DNA of 64,000 nucleotides from Marivibrio halodurans (GTDB taxonomy: Bacteria; Pseudomonadota; Alphaproteobacteria; UBA8366; Aestuariispiraceae), in the NCBI RefSeq assembly GCF_017963645.1, contig NZ_JAGMWN010000011.1, forward strand, positions 42,288-106,287, given 5' to 3'. Shown here one piece after another: positions 24,092 to 32,641 of this stretch; the first letter of the stretch is position 1, and each line of letters starts with the position of its first letter. Under the pieces are notes generated by a model. That model was given only the letters and a program-made list of their open reading frames with translations. It made no database searches and was not told the origin of the DNA. Position numbers and translations under genes: made by a program.

Positions 24092-25795
24092 ATGAACTTC
24101 TTTCTGAACATCCGGATCGCGCGGAAGCTGCTCGGCGTTTTCGCGTCGATCTGTCTGGTGCTCGTCCTCGGTGGCGCCATCACGATCTACGAAATCCGAT
24201 CCGCGGGCGATGCCGTCGAGGACACGCGGCAGGCCGCCAAGCTTCAGCATGATCTCGGCATTCTCGATGCGGCGGGGAACAACCAACTGCTCGCGATACG
24301 CGGTCTATTGATGACCGGCGACCGAAACCATATCGACGCCTACGAGAAATCGGCGAAACGTTTCGACGCGACGTTGGCGCGTATGGCGGAGAAGGCATCG
24401 TCCGACGAGGTCGTGCGTCATGTCGAGGCATTGCGCGCGATCACCGACACTTGGCGATCCGATGTCGTGGGCCCTCAGATCGAGGCCATGAACCATCCGC
24501 TGACCGTGGACGCCGCCAGGACGATGGAAGCGAATGGCCTGGGGGACGATTATCTCGCCGCGCATTCCAAGGAAATCGCCGCGCTTGCCGAGATCGCGAG
24601 CGCGCGGGCCGAGAAGGCTGAAAACACTGCACGCGAGGCTTTCTCCATCACGGTCATCGTGGCGATCATCGGCAGTACCCTCGCCATCCTCATCGCGGCC
24701 GTCTCCTACCTCGCCCTGGTCGGTGCCATCTCGCGTCCGATCGCCCGGATGACGGAGGTGATGGGGATTCTGGCCGAGGGGCGGCACGATGTGGAGGTGC
24801 CTAGCGTCGGCCGCGGCGACGAGGTCGGCGCCATGGCGGAGGCCGTCGAGGTCTTCAAGCGTAACGGCATCGAGCGCGAGGCGGCGCTCGCCCGCGAGGA
24901 GGAGGCCCGTCGGAAGGAGAAGGAGGCGCTCGCCGCGCGCGAACGCCGGACCCAGCGGATGGAGGAACTGATCGCCAATTTCGACAGCCGCTCCGCCGAC
25001 TTGGTTTCGGCCCTGGAAACTTCCGCCCATTCGTTGGAGGAAACGGCTCAGGTAATGGGCAGCTCCGCCGATGAGACCGACAAGCAGGCGACGGCCGTGG
25101 CCGCCGCCTCGGAGGAGGCCTCGACAAACGTGCAGACCGTCGCGGCGGCGGCGGAGGAGCTTCGCAGCTCCATCGCGGAGATCGCCAAGCAGGTGAGCGG
25201 CGCCAGCGAGATCGCCGGGGAGGCGGCGACGACCGCCGAACAGGCGCAGAGCCGCGTCGCCAAGCTGGAGGAAGCCGCGAACGCCATCGGCGAGGTCGTC
25301 TCCATGATCAACGACATCGCGGATCAGACCAACTTGCTGGCGCTCAACGCGACCATCGAGGCGGCGCGCGCCGGGGAGGCCGGCAAGGGCTTCGCCGTGG
25401 TGGCCGAGGAGGTGAAATCGCTGGCCAGCCAGACATCCGGCGCGACCGAGAAGATCCGCGAACAGATCGAAGCCATGCAGACCGAGACGGCGCAATCCGT
25501 CGACGCGATCGAGGGCATCGCCGCGATCATCGCCCGGGTGAACGAGTATACCTATTCGATTTCCTCGGCCGTGGAGCAACAGTCCGCCGCCACCGACGAG
25601 ATCGCGATGAATGTCAGCCAGGCATCCAGCGCGACCGGGGAGGTGGCGAGCAATATCCAGTCGGTCCATCAGGCCTCGACGGAGAGCGGCCGCATCGCCG
25701 GCACGCTCAAGACCGCTTCGGATGACATTGGCGACCGGGCACGCGCCATGAAGGCGGGTGTCGAGGGCTTCGTGCGGGAGATCCGCGCCCTTTAA
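24092..25795 (+). CDS. methyl-accepting chemotaxis protein
   Basis: This 567-residue receptor has TM1 at about residues 10-32, a four-helix-bundle-type periplasmic domain to about 185, and TM2 near 186-212. A HAMP domain follows, then a cytoplasmic signalling hairpin whose tip reads [35 protein letters not shown]. It should control CheA/CheW and be methylated by CheR. ATG 24092 was chosen over an adjacent GTG because of its spacing from AAGGA. It is probably cotranscribed with the PDC-type periplasmic protein just upstream. Confidence 0.93.
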   Translation: MNFFLNIRIARKLLGVFASICLVLVLGGAITIYEIRSAGDAVEDTRQAAKLQHDLGILDAAGNNQLLAIRGLLMTGDRNHIDAYEKSAKRFDATLARMAEKASSDEVVRHVEALRAITDTWRSDVVGPQIEAMNHPLTVDAARTMEANGLGDDYLAAHSKEIAALAEIASARAEKAENTAREAFSITVIVAIIGSTLAILIAAVSYLALVGAISRPIARMTEVMGILAEGRHDVEVPSVGRGDEVGAMAEAVEVFKRNGIEREAALAREEEARRKEKEALAARERRTQRMEELIANFDSRSADLVSALETSAHSLEETAQVMGSSADETDKQATAVAAASEEASTNVQTVAAAAEELRSSIAEIAKQVSGASEIAGEAATTAEQAQSRVAKLEEAANAIGEVVSMINDIADQTNLLALNATIEAARAGEAGKGFAVVAEEVKSLASQTSGATEKIREQIEAMQTETAQSVDAIEGIAAIIARVNEYTYSISSAVEQQSAATDEIAMNVSQASSATGEVASNIQSVHQASTESGRIAGTLKTASDDIGDRARAMKAGVEGFVREIRAL

Positions 25796-25824
25796 GGGCG
25801 CGAGGGAGAATCAGGGGGCGCCGA

Positions 25825-26493
25825 TCAGGCCGGCACCATCTCGAATCGTTCGGTGGCGGGGTCCAGGACCCACAATTCGCCCTCGGCGATATCGAACCAG
25901 GCGCCGTGCAGGGAAAGGCGCCCCTTGTCCTCCAGGATCTTGACGCAAGGGAAGGTCCGCAGGTTCTGGATCGACCGCTTGACCGAGATTCGCTCCAGCT
26001 TGGTATGCGGGTCGTCGGCGCCGGTGGTCTCGTCGCTGTCGATTTCCGCGATCGCCGGCTTCAGCATATCCATCCAACTGCCGATGAAGTCGCCCGGCGA
26101 CAAAGGTTCCTCCCCCGGGTCGAGCGCCGCCTGGATGCCGCCGCAACGGCCATGACCCATCACCAGGATGTGGCGCACCTTCAAGGCCTGCACCGCGAAC
26201 TCAAGCGCCGCCGACGTGCCGTGTAACTCGCCGTCCGGCCGATAGGGCGGCACCATGTTGGCGACATTGCGCACGACGAAGATTTCGCCCGGCGCGGCGT
26301 CGAAGATGGTCTCCGGGATGGCGCGTGAATCGCAGCACGCGATCACCAGGCATTCGGGCTGCTGCCCCTTCTCCGCCAGGGCGCGGTACCTGTCGCTTTG
26401 TTCGGTGAACCGGCCAGCCTTGAAGCTGCGATAGCCGGAGAGCAGGGAGTCGGGAAAATGGTCCACGGGCGGTTCCTGTCCGTTCCTGTTCAT
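25825..26493 (-). CDS. beta-class carbonic anhydrase
   Basis: This 222-residue zinc enzyme hydrates CO2 to bicarbonate. Zinc and dyad residues are visible as C53-x-D55-x-R57 (ACCDSRAIPE) and H114 with C117 (GHGRCGGIQAAL), in the spacing of beta-carbonic anhydrases. VVRNVANMVPPY is the conserved strand-loop. Full family length. It converges on the chemoreceptor gene. An internal bicarbonate role is likely, since no signal peptide is seen. Confidence 0.94.
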   Translation of the reverse strand: MNRNGQEPPVDHFPDSLLSGYRSFKAGRFTEQSDRYRALAEKGQQPECLVIACCDSRAIPETIFDAAPGEIFVVRNVANMVPPYRPDGELHGTSAALEFAVQALKVRHILVMGHGRCGGIQAALDPGEEPLSPGDFIGSWMDMLKPAIAEIDSDETTGADDPHTKLERISVKRSIQNLRTFPCVKILEDKGRLSLHGAWFDIAEGELWVLDPATERFEMVPA

Positions 26494-26583
26494 ATCTGTC
26501 CACTGCTGGACGGTGGCGTGGCGCCACCGACCGCTTGCCTGTTATAGCGAGGCATCGGGGCCGTTCTCAAGGCCGCCCGCCCC

Positions 26584-27504
26584 TTATCCGAGCTCGAAGC
26601 TTGTAATGCCGAAAATCCGCTCGATCGGCAGGCGGGGATCGGGGCCGCGATACATCCGGGCGGTTTCGAAGACCGGGGTCAATCCCATCCGTTCCGCAAG
26701 CGCGACGGCCGCCGGGTTGTCGGACGGCGTGTCGAGATAGACCGGGCGTCCCGTCGTCCGACCGCGCGTCAGGGTCGAGAACAAGGCCCGGGCCACCGCC
26801 TCGTCCTCCGCGAAAAGAGGGCCGATCTTATAGCCCGTCACGCAGCGTCGAATGGTGCCGTACCCGGCGATGGCCCCGCCGCGCCGGGCGATCAGGCTCG
26901 ATCGTGTGGGCGGTTCCGCCGTCGCGGCGGGGCGGGGCAAAACCCAGCTTTCCAGAAAGGCCGGGCGCGGCGTGGGGAAATGCACGCTGTCGAAGGCGGT
27001 CAATTCGTTCAAGTCGGACGGGGAGGCCGGTAGGATCGCGCACCTGTCGCCCGCTTCCACGGCGTCGATCCGCGCGGAGGGGAGGGAGCCGCCATATCGG
27101 ATGTTGCGCCCGGCGAGCTCGAATCCGCTCGTCATGTAATTCGCCTGTTGCGCGACCACGCCGTCCAGCCCGACGGTACGGCCGGACAGGCGCGCCATGC
27201 CCGCCCGCCATGTCGCCCAGCCCAGGCCGGCGCCACGCCGGTCGGCGCGCACGATATAGAAGCCGAGGAAGCCGAAATCCGCGCCGTAGCGCACGACCGA
27301 GATCGAGGAGACGGGCTCCCCCTCCTCGAACCCCATCAGGAAGCCGTCGGGGTCGGTGGCGTGGAAGGCCGCCAGATCATCGAGCCCCGGGTTCCATCCC
27401 TCCCGTTCCGCCCAGCCGACGGCGGTCTCGAAATCGCGCGAACTCGCCGTTCGGATCGTGAACTTCGGCGCCGTCCGGTCCGATCGCACATCCTTCCCTT
27501 TCAC
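26584..27504 (-). CDS. GNAT-family N-acetyltransferase
   Basis: This 306-residue protein has an N-terminal GNAT domain (strand and P-loop region FGFLGFYIVRADRRGAGLGWATW, the RxxGxG acetyl-CoA loop). A second, GNAT-like C-terminal domain follows (YKIGPLFAEDEAVARALFSTL, PSDNPAAVALAERMGLTPVFETARMY). The start is a GTG at 27504 that overlaps the stop of the MaoC-like gene (GTGA), so translation is coupled. The substrate is unknown, and the coupling to an ethylmalonyl-CoA pathway gene may or may not be functional. Confidence 0.82.
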   Translation of the reverse strand: MKGKDVRSDRTAPKFTIRTASSRDFETAVGWAEREGWNPGLDDLAAFHATDPDGFLMGFEEGEPVSSISVVRYGADFGFLGFYIVRADRRGAGLGWATWRAGMARLSGRTVGLDGVVAQQANYMTSGFELAGRNIRYGGSLPSARIDAVEAGDRCAILPASPSDLNELTAFDSVHFPTPRPAFLESWVLPRPAATAEPPTRSSLIARRGGAIAGYGTIRRCVTGYKIGPLFAEDEAVARALFSTLTRGRTTGRPVYLDTPSDNPAAVALAERMGLTPVFETARMYRGPDPRLPIERIFGITSFELG

Positions 27505-28607
27505 CGTCGCGGCAGAATCACCGTGTAGTCGAGTTCCAGGACGATATTCTCCGTCTCGCCGTCGGGCTGTCCGGCGCCCTTCTGATCCGGCAGGCGCGGG
27601 AAGCGCGCGCAGGGCATGTTCTTCGTCGCGGTGGTGCGCAGCCGCAGCGCCCCGATATCGGTGCGCCGGTCCAATTCCTGCTTTTCCAGCACCGACGTCC
27701 AGGCATAGAGGGTGTCGCCCGCGAAGGTCGGATTGGCATGGCGCGCACCGTGGATCGCGCTGACGATGCAGGCATTCGCCAGACCGTTATGGGTCAGGGC
27801 CCGGGCGATCGAGATGATGTGGCCGCCCTGGACGATGCGACGGCCGAAGGGCGTCGACTTCATCGCATGCCCGTCGAAATGGGTGCGGGAGTCGTTTTGA
27901 TAGAGGCGGGAGGCCATCATGTGTTCCGCCTCCTCGATCGTGACGCCGTCGATGTGATCGATCGCCTCGCCCTGATGATAATCCTCCCAGCGGTGGGGGG
28001 AGCCGGTATCGCGGTCGGTCCAGAACTTATTGAGGCGGTGGCGGGGGATCGTCAGCGGCTCGACCCGCGCGGCGAGGTCGGGCACGCGGTCTTCCCCCGT
28101 GCCGCTCTTGCCCGACGCGGCGGTGCCCGCGCGCGTCGGAACCATGACCCAACGCACGAAGCGCAGGATCGGGACGCCGCGATTGTCCAAGCCCTCGGTC
28201 CGGACATAGACGACCCCGCTCTCGCCGGAGGAATTCTCCTTGAGGCCGATCACCTGGCTGCGCGCCCGGATCGTCTCTCCGACATAGAGCTGGCTGAGGA
28301 AGTCGACCTCTGCATAGCCCAGATTGGCGATCGCGTTGTGGGAGATTTCCGGCACCGACTGGCCGAAGACGATGTTGAAGATCAACAGATCGTCGATCGG
28401 CGCGGAGTGATAGCCGACATCGCGCGCGAACGGATCGGAGACCTGCAGCGTGAAGCGGTTGCCGGTCAGCGCGTGATAGAGGGAGACGTCGCCCTCCCCG
28501 ATGGTTCGGGGGTTGGCGTGCTCGATCACCTCGCCCAGGCGGAAATCCTCGAAGACGCGCCCATGGCTGGATTTCGGGGAAAGCTGGATATCGGTCGTCT
28601 CGCTCAT
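27501..28607 (-). CDS. double hot-dog MaoC-like hydratase, probably mesaconyl-CoA hydratase
   Basis: This 368-residue protein contains two MaoC/hot-dog domains. The first has the sequence YHSAPIDDLLIFNIVFGQSVPE, the second NDSRTHFDGHAMKSTPFGRRIVQGGHI, where Asp/His are the hydratase residues. Length and N-terminal text (GRVFEDFRLGEVIEHANPRTI) match the mesaconyl-CoA (beta-methylmalyl-CoA) hydratases of alphaproteobacteria. The adjacent CitE-like lyase would act on its product in the ethylmalonyl-CoA pathway, which suits an organism storing polyhydroxybutyrate. ATG 28607 is preferred over an upstream codon. Confidence 0.82.
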   Translation of the reverse strand: MSETTDIQLSPKSSHGRVFEDFRLGEVIEHANPRTIGEGDVSLYHALTGNRFTLQVSDPFARDVGYHSAPIDDLLIFNIVFGQSVPEISHNAIANLGYAEVDFLSQLYVGETIRARSQVIGLKENSSGESGVVYVRTEGLDNRGVPILRFVRWVMVPTRAGTAASGKSGTGEDRVPDLAARVEPLTIPRHRLNKFWTDRDTGSPHRWEDYHQGEAIDHIDGVTIEEAEHMMASRLYQNDSRTHFDGHAMKSTPFGRRIVQGGHIISIARALTHNGLANACIVSAIHGARHANPTFAGDTLYAWTSVLEKQELDRRTDIGALRLRTTATKNMPCARFPRLPDQKGAGQPDGETENIVLELDYTVILPRR

Positions 28608-28699
28608 CCGTCGCGGCCTTTCCGGGGATCGGGACACTTCCTCGCCTCCGCCGAGTCATACGCCAGACGGCGGCCAAAGTCAGCAATGCAGGATTCGGG

Positions 28700-29596
28700 T
28701 CATGCCTCCGCTTCCGCGGCCTCCATCTCCATCGCGCGGATCATCTCGGCCAGGTCGAGGAGGCGCCGCGCGTTCTCGACATGCAGGGCCTCGATCAGCT
28801 TGCCGTTCAGGACCGCGACGCCGGTTCCCTCCCTGCGGGCGCTCTCGTGCGCCTCGATGACGGCGTGGGCTTCGGCGATCTCCGCTTCGCCGGGGCCGAA
28901 GACCGCGTTCGCGGTCTCGATCGTCTTGGGGTGGATCAGCGTCTTGCCGTCGAAACCGAAGGCGAGACCCTGGCGGCATTGGGCGGCGAACCCCTCCGCG
29001 TCGTCGAGATCGAGATGCACGCCGTCGAGCGCGGCGAGCCCATAGGCCCGCGCGACCAGCACGACCTTGCCCAGGCTGGTGACGAAGGGCATGCGGTCCG
29101 GCGTGTGCAGGCAATGCAGGTCCTTCGCCAGATCGGACGTACCCATGACGAAACCGCCGAGGCGGCGGTGCGCGGTGGCGATCTCCTCCGCCTTCAGCAC
29201 GCCGCGCGGCGTCTCGATCATGCACCAGAGCGCCATCCGCTCCGCCGCGCCGGCCTCCTCCATCAGGTCGGCGGCCTTGCGGACATGGTCCGCCCCTTCG
29301 GCCTTCGGCAGCAGCAGGCCGTCGGCGCCGGTCCGCGCGACGGCTTCCAGATCGGCGGCGCCCCAGGGCGTCTCCAACCCGTTGATGCGCACCAGCACTT
29401 CGCGATGGCCGTAGCCATCCCCGGCCAGCGCGTCGAGCACCCGGGCGCGCGCGTCCTCCTTCGCGTCCGGGGCGACCGCGTCCTCCAGGTCGAGGATAAG
29501 GACGTCGGCGGGCAGCGCGCGCGCCTTCTCCAGCGCCCGGGCGTTGGAGCCGGGCATGTAGAGGGCGGAGCGGCGCGGACGGACGGCGACGGACAT
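28700..29596 (-). CDS. HpcH/CitE-type lyase, probably malyl-CoA/beta-methylmalyl-CoA lyase or malyl-CoA thioesterase
   Basis: This 298-residue TIM-barrel protein of the CitE family shows RSALYMPGSNARALEKA at the start, DLEDAVAPDAKEDAR with metal-binding acidic residues, LWCMIETPRGVLKAEEI with the second metal Glu, and FGFDGKTLIHPKTIE. ATG 29596 follows GGGAG at 9 bases. It lies 92 bases upstream of the mesaconyl-CoA hydratase-like gene, so together they suggest the C4/C5 end of the ethylmalonyl-CoA pathway. Sequence reading cannot separate the lyase (Mcl1) from the thioesterase (Mcl2). Confidence 0.82.
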   Translation of the reverse strand: MSVAVRPRRSALYMPGSNARALEKARALPADVLILDLEDAVAPDAKEDARARVLDALAGDGYGHREVLVRINGLETPWGAADLEAVARTGADGLLLPKAEGADHVRKAADLMEEAGAAERMALWCMIETPRGVLKAEEIATAHRRLGGFVMGTSDLAKDLHCLHTPDRMPFVTSLGKVVLVARAYGLAALDGVHLDLDDAEGFAAQCRQGLAFGFDGKTLIHPKTIETANAVFGPGEAEIAEAHAVIEAHESARREGTGVAVLNGKLIEALHVENARRLLDLAEMIRAMEMEAAEAEA

Positions 29597-29760
29597 CGGA
29601 TTATACTCCCTGAAGGTCACTCGGGCCGGCGGCCTTTTGAGACCGGCTTGGAACGGCGGGAAGGCCATTCGGAATCCGGAATATCGAGGCTTTCGGGGAA
29701 AATCAAACGATTGGTCCTCATCCTCGCGCCCTTGGCATCCGCGCCGCTATCGCCGTGCCG

Positions 29761-30684
29761 CTATGCCCTGGCGGCGGCGCGCCGTTCCCGCCAGCCGAGG
29801 ATCAGGGCTCCGGCGATGATGCAGGCCGCGCCCAAGGCCGTGGTCGCCGCGGGAACCTCGGCGAAGAACAACCAGTCATAGAGCGCGGCATAGAGCAGCG
29901 TGGCGTAGAAGAAGGGGGCAATGAAGCTCGCCTCCGCGATCGCCATGCCGCGTAGATTGAGGCTCTGCGCCGTCACCATGAAGGCGCCGGTCCCGGCCAG
30001 CAGCAACCATTGCGTCGGGCTCGGCGCCTGCCAGACGAAGACCGTCGCGACGCCCGCGATCACGGCGGCGAACGCGTTGTTGATCAGCAGGATACGCAGG
30101 ATCGGCTCCCGGTCCGCCAGACGCTTGATGAAGATGAGTTCCGCGCCGATCGACAGCGCCGCGCCCAAGGCCAGCAGCGCCGCCGGATCGAATGCCGCCG
30201 TCCCCGGCCGGGTGACGATCGCCGCGCCGGCGAAGGCGATGGCCGCCGCCGCCCAGCGCCAGGGTCCCACCCCTTCCTTCAGGAAGATCAACGCCAGGAT
30301 CATGGCGAACAGCGGGTTCAGGAAGCTGATCGCGGTCGCGTCGGCCAGGGGCATGAAGCTGACGGCGGCGAACATCAGGCTGACACCCAGCCATCCCGAT
30401 ACCACCCGCGCGCCGTGAAGCCGCCAGGGCACATGGTCGAAACGCGGGCGCTTCCACATCGCGAACGGCAGCAAAGCCAGCGTTCCGAACAGGAACCGCC
30501 CGAAGGTGATCTGTAGCGGATGCAGCCGCGCGGCCTGCTCCAGCAGCCCCTCGACCTCGATCTCCCGCGCCGCGCCGAGCGCCTTGGCGCAGAGTGTCGA
30601 GCCCGCGATGAAGGCGCAGCATAGCGTCACATAGGCCGCCCCCTTCAGGTTCGCCGGGTCGCGGAGCGCGGGGGGAGCGGGCAT
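29761..30684 (-). CDS. DMT-superfamily (EamA) transporter
   Basis: This 307-residue protein has ten hydrophobic helices and two EamA repeats. The first repeat contains the longer loop AREIEVEGLLEQAARLHPLQITFGRFLFGTL; conserved SFMPLADATAISFLNPLF and GAALSIGAELIFIKRL follow. It is a different paralogue from the EamA gene at 22.4 kb. It is followed by no linked enzyme on its strand, and its start faces away from pdxY. Substrate unknown. Confidence 0.85.
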   Translation of the reverse strand: MPAPPALRDPANLKGAAYVTLCCAFIAGSTLCAKALGAAREIEVEGLLEQAARLHPLQITFGRFLFGTLALLPFAMWKRPRFDHVPWRLHGARVVSGWLGVSLMFAAVSFMPLADATAISFLNPLFAMILALIFLKEGVGPWRWAAAAIAFAGAAIVTRPGTAAFDPAALLALGAALSIGAELIFIKRLADREPILRILLINNAFAAVIAGVATVFVWQAPSPTQWLLLAGTGAFMVTAQSLNLRGMAIAEASFIAPFFYATLLYAALYDWLFFAEVPAATTALGAACIIAGALILGWRERRAAARA

Positions 30685-30858
30685 CGTGATTGTCTTCCCG
30701 GGCAGGAAAAAGAAGGGCGTGGGGACGGTGTCGCATGGGCTGGCGGGATCGGGACGCGCCCATTAAAGTCCGTTCGCGCATGCCCTGTCGAGCATGCGTG
30801 TCATTCCCTTGTCCCGACCCGATAGGCCGTGCCGCCGACCCGGGGTTCCGGAGCGCCG

Positions 30859-31716
30859 ATGCCCATCCTCTCGATCCAGAGCCACGTCGCCTATGGCCAT
30901 GTGGGGAACGCCGCGGCGGTCTTTCCCCTGCAGCGGCTCGGCTGGGATGTCTGGCCGGTGCACACGGTGCTGTTCTCGAACCATCCCGGTTATGGTGATT
31001 TCGGCGGCGCGGTCACGCCGCTTACGACGGTGGAGGCCGTGCTGGATGGCATCGCCGCGCGCGGCGCGCTGTCCGATTGCGAGGCGGTGCTGTCCGGCTA
31101 TGTCGGGCAGGCGGCGCTCGGCCGGGCGATCCTGGACAGTGTCGCGCGGACGCGGGCGGCCAATCCGGGGGCGCTTTATGTTTGCGATCCGGTGATGGGC
31201 GATCGCGATGGCGGGGTCTATGTCTCGGACGATATTCCGGATTTCATGCGGGCAAGCGCCGTTCCGGCCGCCGATATCGTGCTGCCCAACCATTTCGAGC
31301 TGGAACTGCTGACCGGCGGCCGGGCGGATACGCTGGAGGCGGCGGTGAAGGCCGCCCGGGCCCTGCGCGCGACCGGCCCCCGGATCGTCGTCGTCACCAG
31401 CTTCGAGCGCGCGGACGCGCCACCGGCGGTGGTCGAGATGCTGTTGGCGACGGAGCAGGGCACCTGGCTGATCGAGACGCCGCGCCTTGCCTTCCCGATC
31501 GCGCCGAACGGCGCGGGGGATCTGATCGCGGCGCTCTTCACGGGGCATTATCTCCGTCTTCGCGACCCCGTCGCCGCGTTGGCGGAGGCCGTGGCGGCGG
31601 TCTATGCGGTGCTCGACGAAACCAGCCGCCTGGGTCGGCGAGAGCTTGCCCTGGTCGCCGCGCAGGCGGCGCTGGCCGACCCGCCGGCCCGCTTCATCCC
31701 CCGGCGGATCGCTTAA
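30859..31716 (+). CDS. pdxY: pyridoxal kinase
   Basis: This 285-residue ribokinase-fold enzyme phosphorylates pyridoxal in vitamin B6 salvage. It begins ILSIQSHVAYGHVGNAAAVFPLQRLG, the family signature for the substrate pocket, and has NHPGYG, VCDPVMGD and the anion-hole/catalytic segment PNGAGDLIAALFTGHYL with the catalytic Asp. ATG 30859 is preferred over an ATG 30 bases upstream. A family 1 repeat lies immediately downstream. Confidence 0.93.
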   Translation: MPILSIQSHVAYGHVGNAAAVFPLQRLGWDVWPVHTVLFSNHPGYGDFGGAVTPLTTVEAVLDGIAARGALSDCEAVLSGYVGQAALGRAILDSVARTRAANPGALYVCDPVMGDRDGGVYVSDDIPDFMRASAVPAADIVLPNHFELELLTGGRADTLEAAVKAARALRATGPRIVVVTSFERADAPPAVVEMLLATEQGTWLIETPRLAFPIAPNGAGDLIAALFTGHYLRLRDPVAALAEAVAAVYAVLDETSRLGRRELALVAAQAALADPPARFIPRRIA

Positions 31717-31732
31717 TACGGGGCATCGGAAG

Positions 31733-31915
31733 CACGGCGCGACGCAGATCAGGGAGCCGAAAGCGGCGCCTTCGATCGCTTTTCGGGCCTCCGGACCGCG
31801 TCGAGGCCGCTTGACGATGCATCACATCGTCCACGCGCCCTCTCCCCATGGGGCCGTGGGCCGGAAAGCCGGAAAAACGATCTCGGGCGGGGCCATATCA
31901 TATCATCATGCTCTA
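31733..31915. repeat. MITE-like element, family 1, copy B (partial or rearranged)
   Basis: The right end (about 31889-31915) carries the family 1 terminal repeat (CATATCATATCATCATGCTC core). Bases about 31733-31817 are clearly homologous, in inverse orientation, to the interior of copy A, sharing GGAGCCG, AAGCGGCGCCTTCG and GCGTCGAGGCCGCTTG. The left terminal repeat is missing, so this copy is truncated or rearranged. It fills the gap between pdxY and the PAS gene. Confidence 0.6.
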
Positions 31916-31931
31916 AGCGTCCGTGTTCCGG

Positions 31932-32519
31932 TCAATGGAGGGCGAGACCGCAAAGATAGGTGTCCACCCGCTCTCCGTCCGAGGCGAGCGGCAGCAGTAG
32001 GAAGTCCGCGCGGTCCTGGTCGATGTCCGCGCGCGTGAGCGGGCCGGACACCAAGCCCACGGCGCGGCGGGTCGTCAGCGCGTCCAGATAGCCATCGGTG
32101 AAGGCGGGCAGACCCAACCCCAGCGCCGCCATCGGACTCGGGTCCGGACCGGTCCCCTCTTGGGGCGTGCCGTGGGTGGTGTGGTGGGATGTGTCGTGGG
32201 GCGCGTCGTGCCGGGGCGGCTCCGGATCGGGCAGAACCCTTCCGGTCCACTCGACCCCGGAAATGGCCGCGACCCTCGTTCCCCAAAGCCGGAAGCGGAT
32301 GCACCCCTCCGGCGTGTCGAGCAACTCGCCGACGGCGATCCAGCCCCACCATCCCCGGAAATCCTCGAAGGCGAACGCGCTCCACCCCGGCAGCGCCCGA
32401 CCGCCGCAGCGATCGCGCCAGAGGGTGATCAGCGATTCATGGCGCGGAAAGACACCCTCGAGGGCATCGCGCGCATGCAATTCGTAACGGATGTCGCCGA
32501 TCTGTCGCCAAATCTCCAT
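31932..32519 (-). CDS. PAS-domain (PAS_5-like) protein
   Basis: This 195-residue protein begins MEIWRQIGDIRYELHARDAL, continues with LPGWSAFAFEDFRGWWGWIAVGELLDTPEGCIRFRLWGTRV, and ends in LLLPLASDGERVDTYLCGLAL. This layout is common in small alphaproteobacterial PAS-like sensor proteins without an output domain. A His/Thr/Pro-rich insertion (HDAPHDTSHHTTHGTP) splits the fold and is encoded by short GTGG-type repeats. ATG 32519 was chosen because it begins the conserved part. Function unknown. Confidence 0.65.
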   Translation of the reverse strand: MEIWRQIGDIRYELHARDALEGVFPRHESLITLWRDRCGGRALPGWSAFAFEDFRGWWGWIAVGELLDTPEGCIRFRLWGTRVAAISGVEWTGRVLPDPEPPRHDAPHDTSHHTTHGTPQEGTGPDPSPMAALGLGLPAFTDGYLDALTTRRAVGLVSGPLTRADIDQDRADFLLLPLASDGERVDTYLCGLALH

Positions 32520-32641
32520 GACACGCCATATCGGTTGCCAGACACCGGACCGTGATCCCGGTGATACCAATCGTCGGGTCGCATGGAAGGATGCACGTTC
32601 ATCTTTAACGAGAGGTTAACGGGAAGCATGCCTTAAAAGCT

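Noticed and set aside
32570..32600. TACCAATCG-type sequence as another family 2 end
   Set aside because: Similarity stops after six bases and the TGATCAC core is absent.
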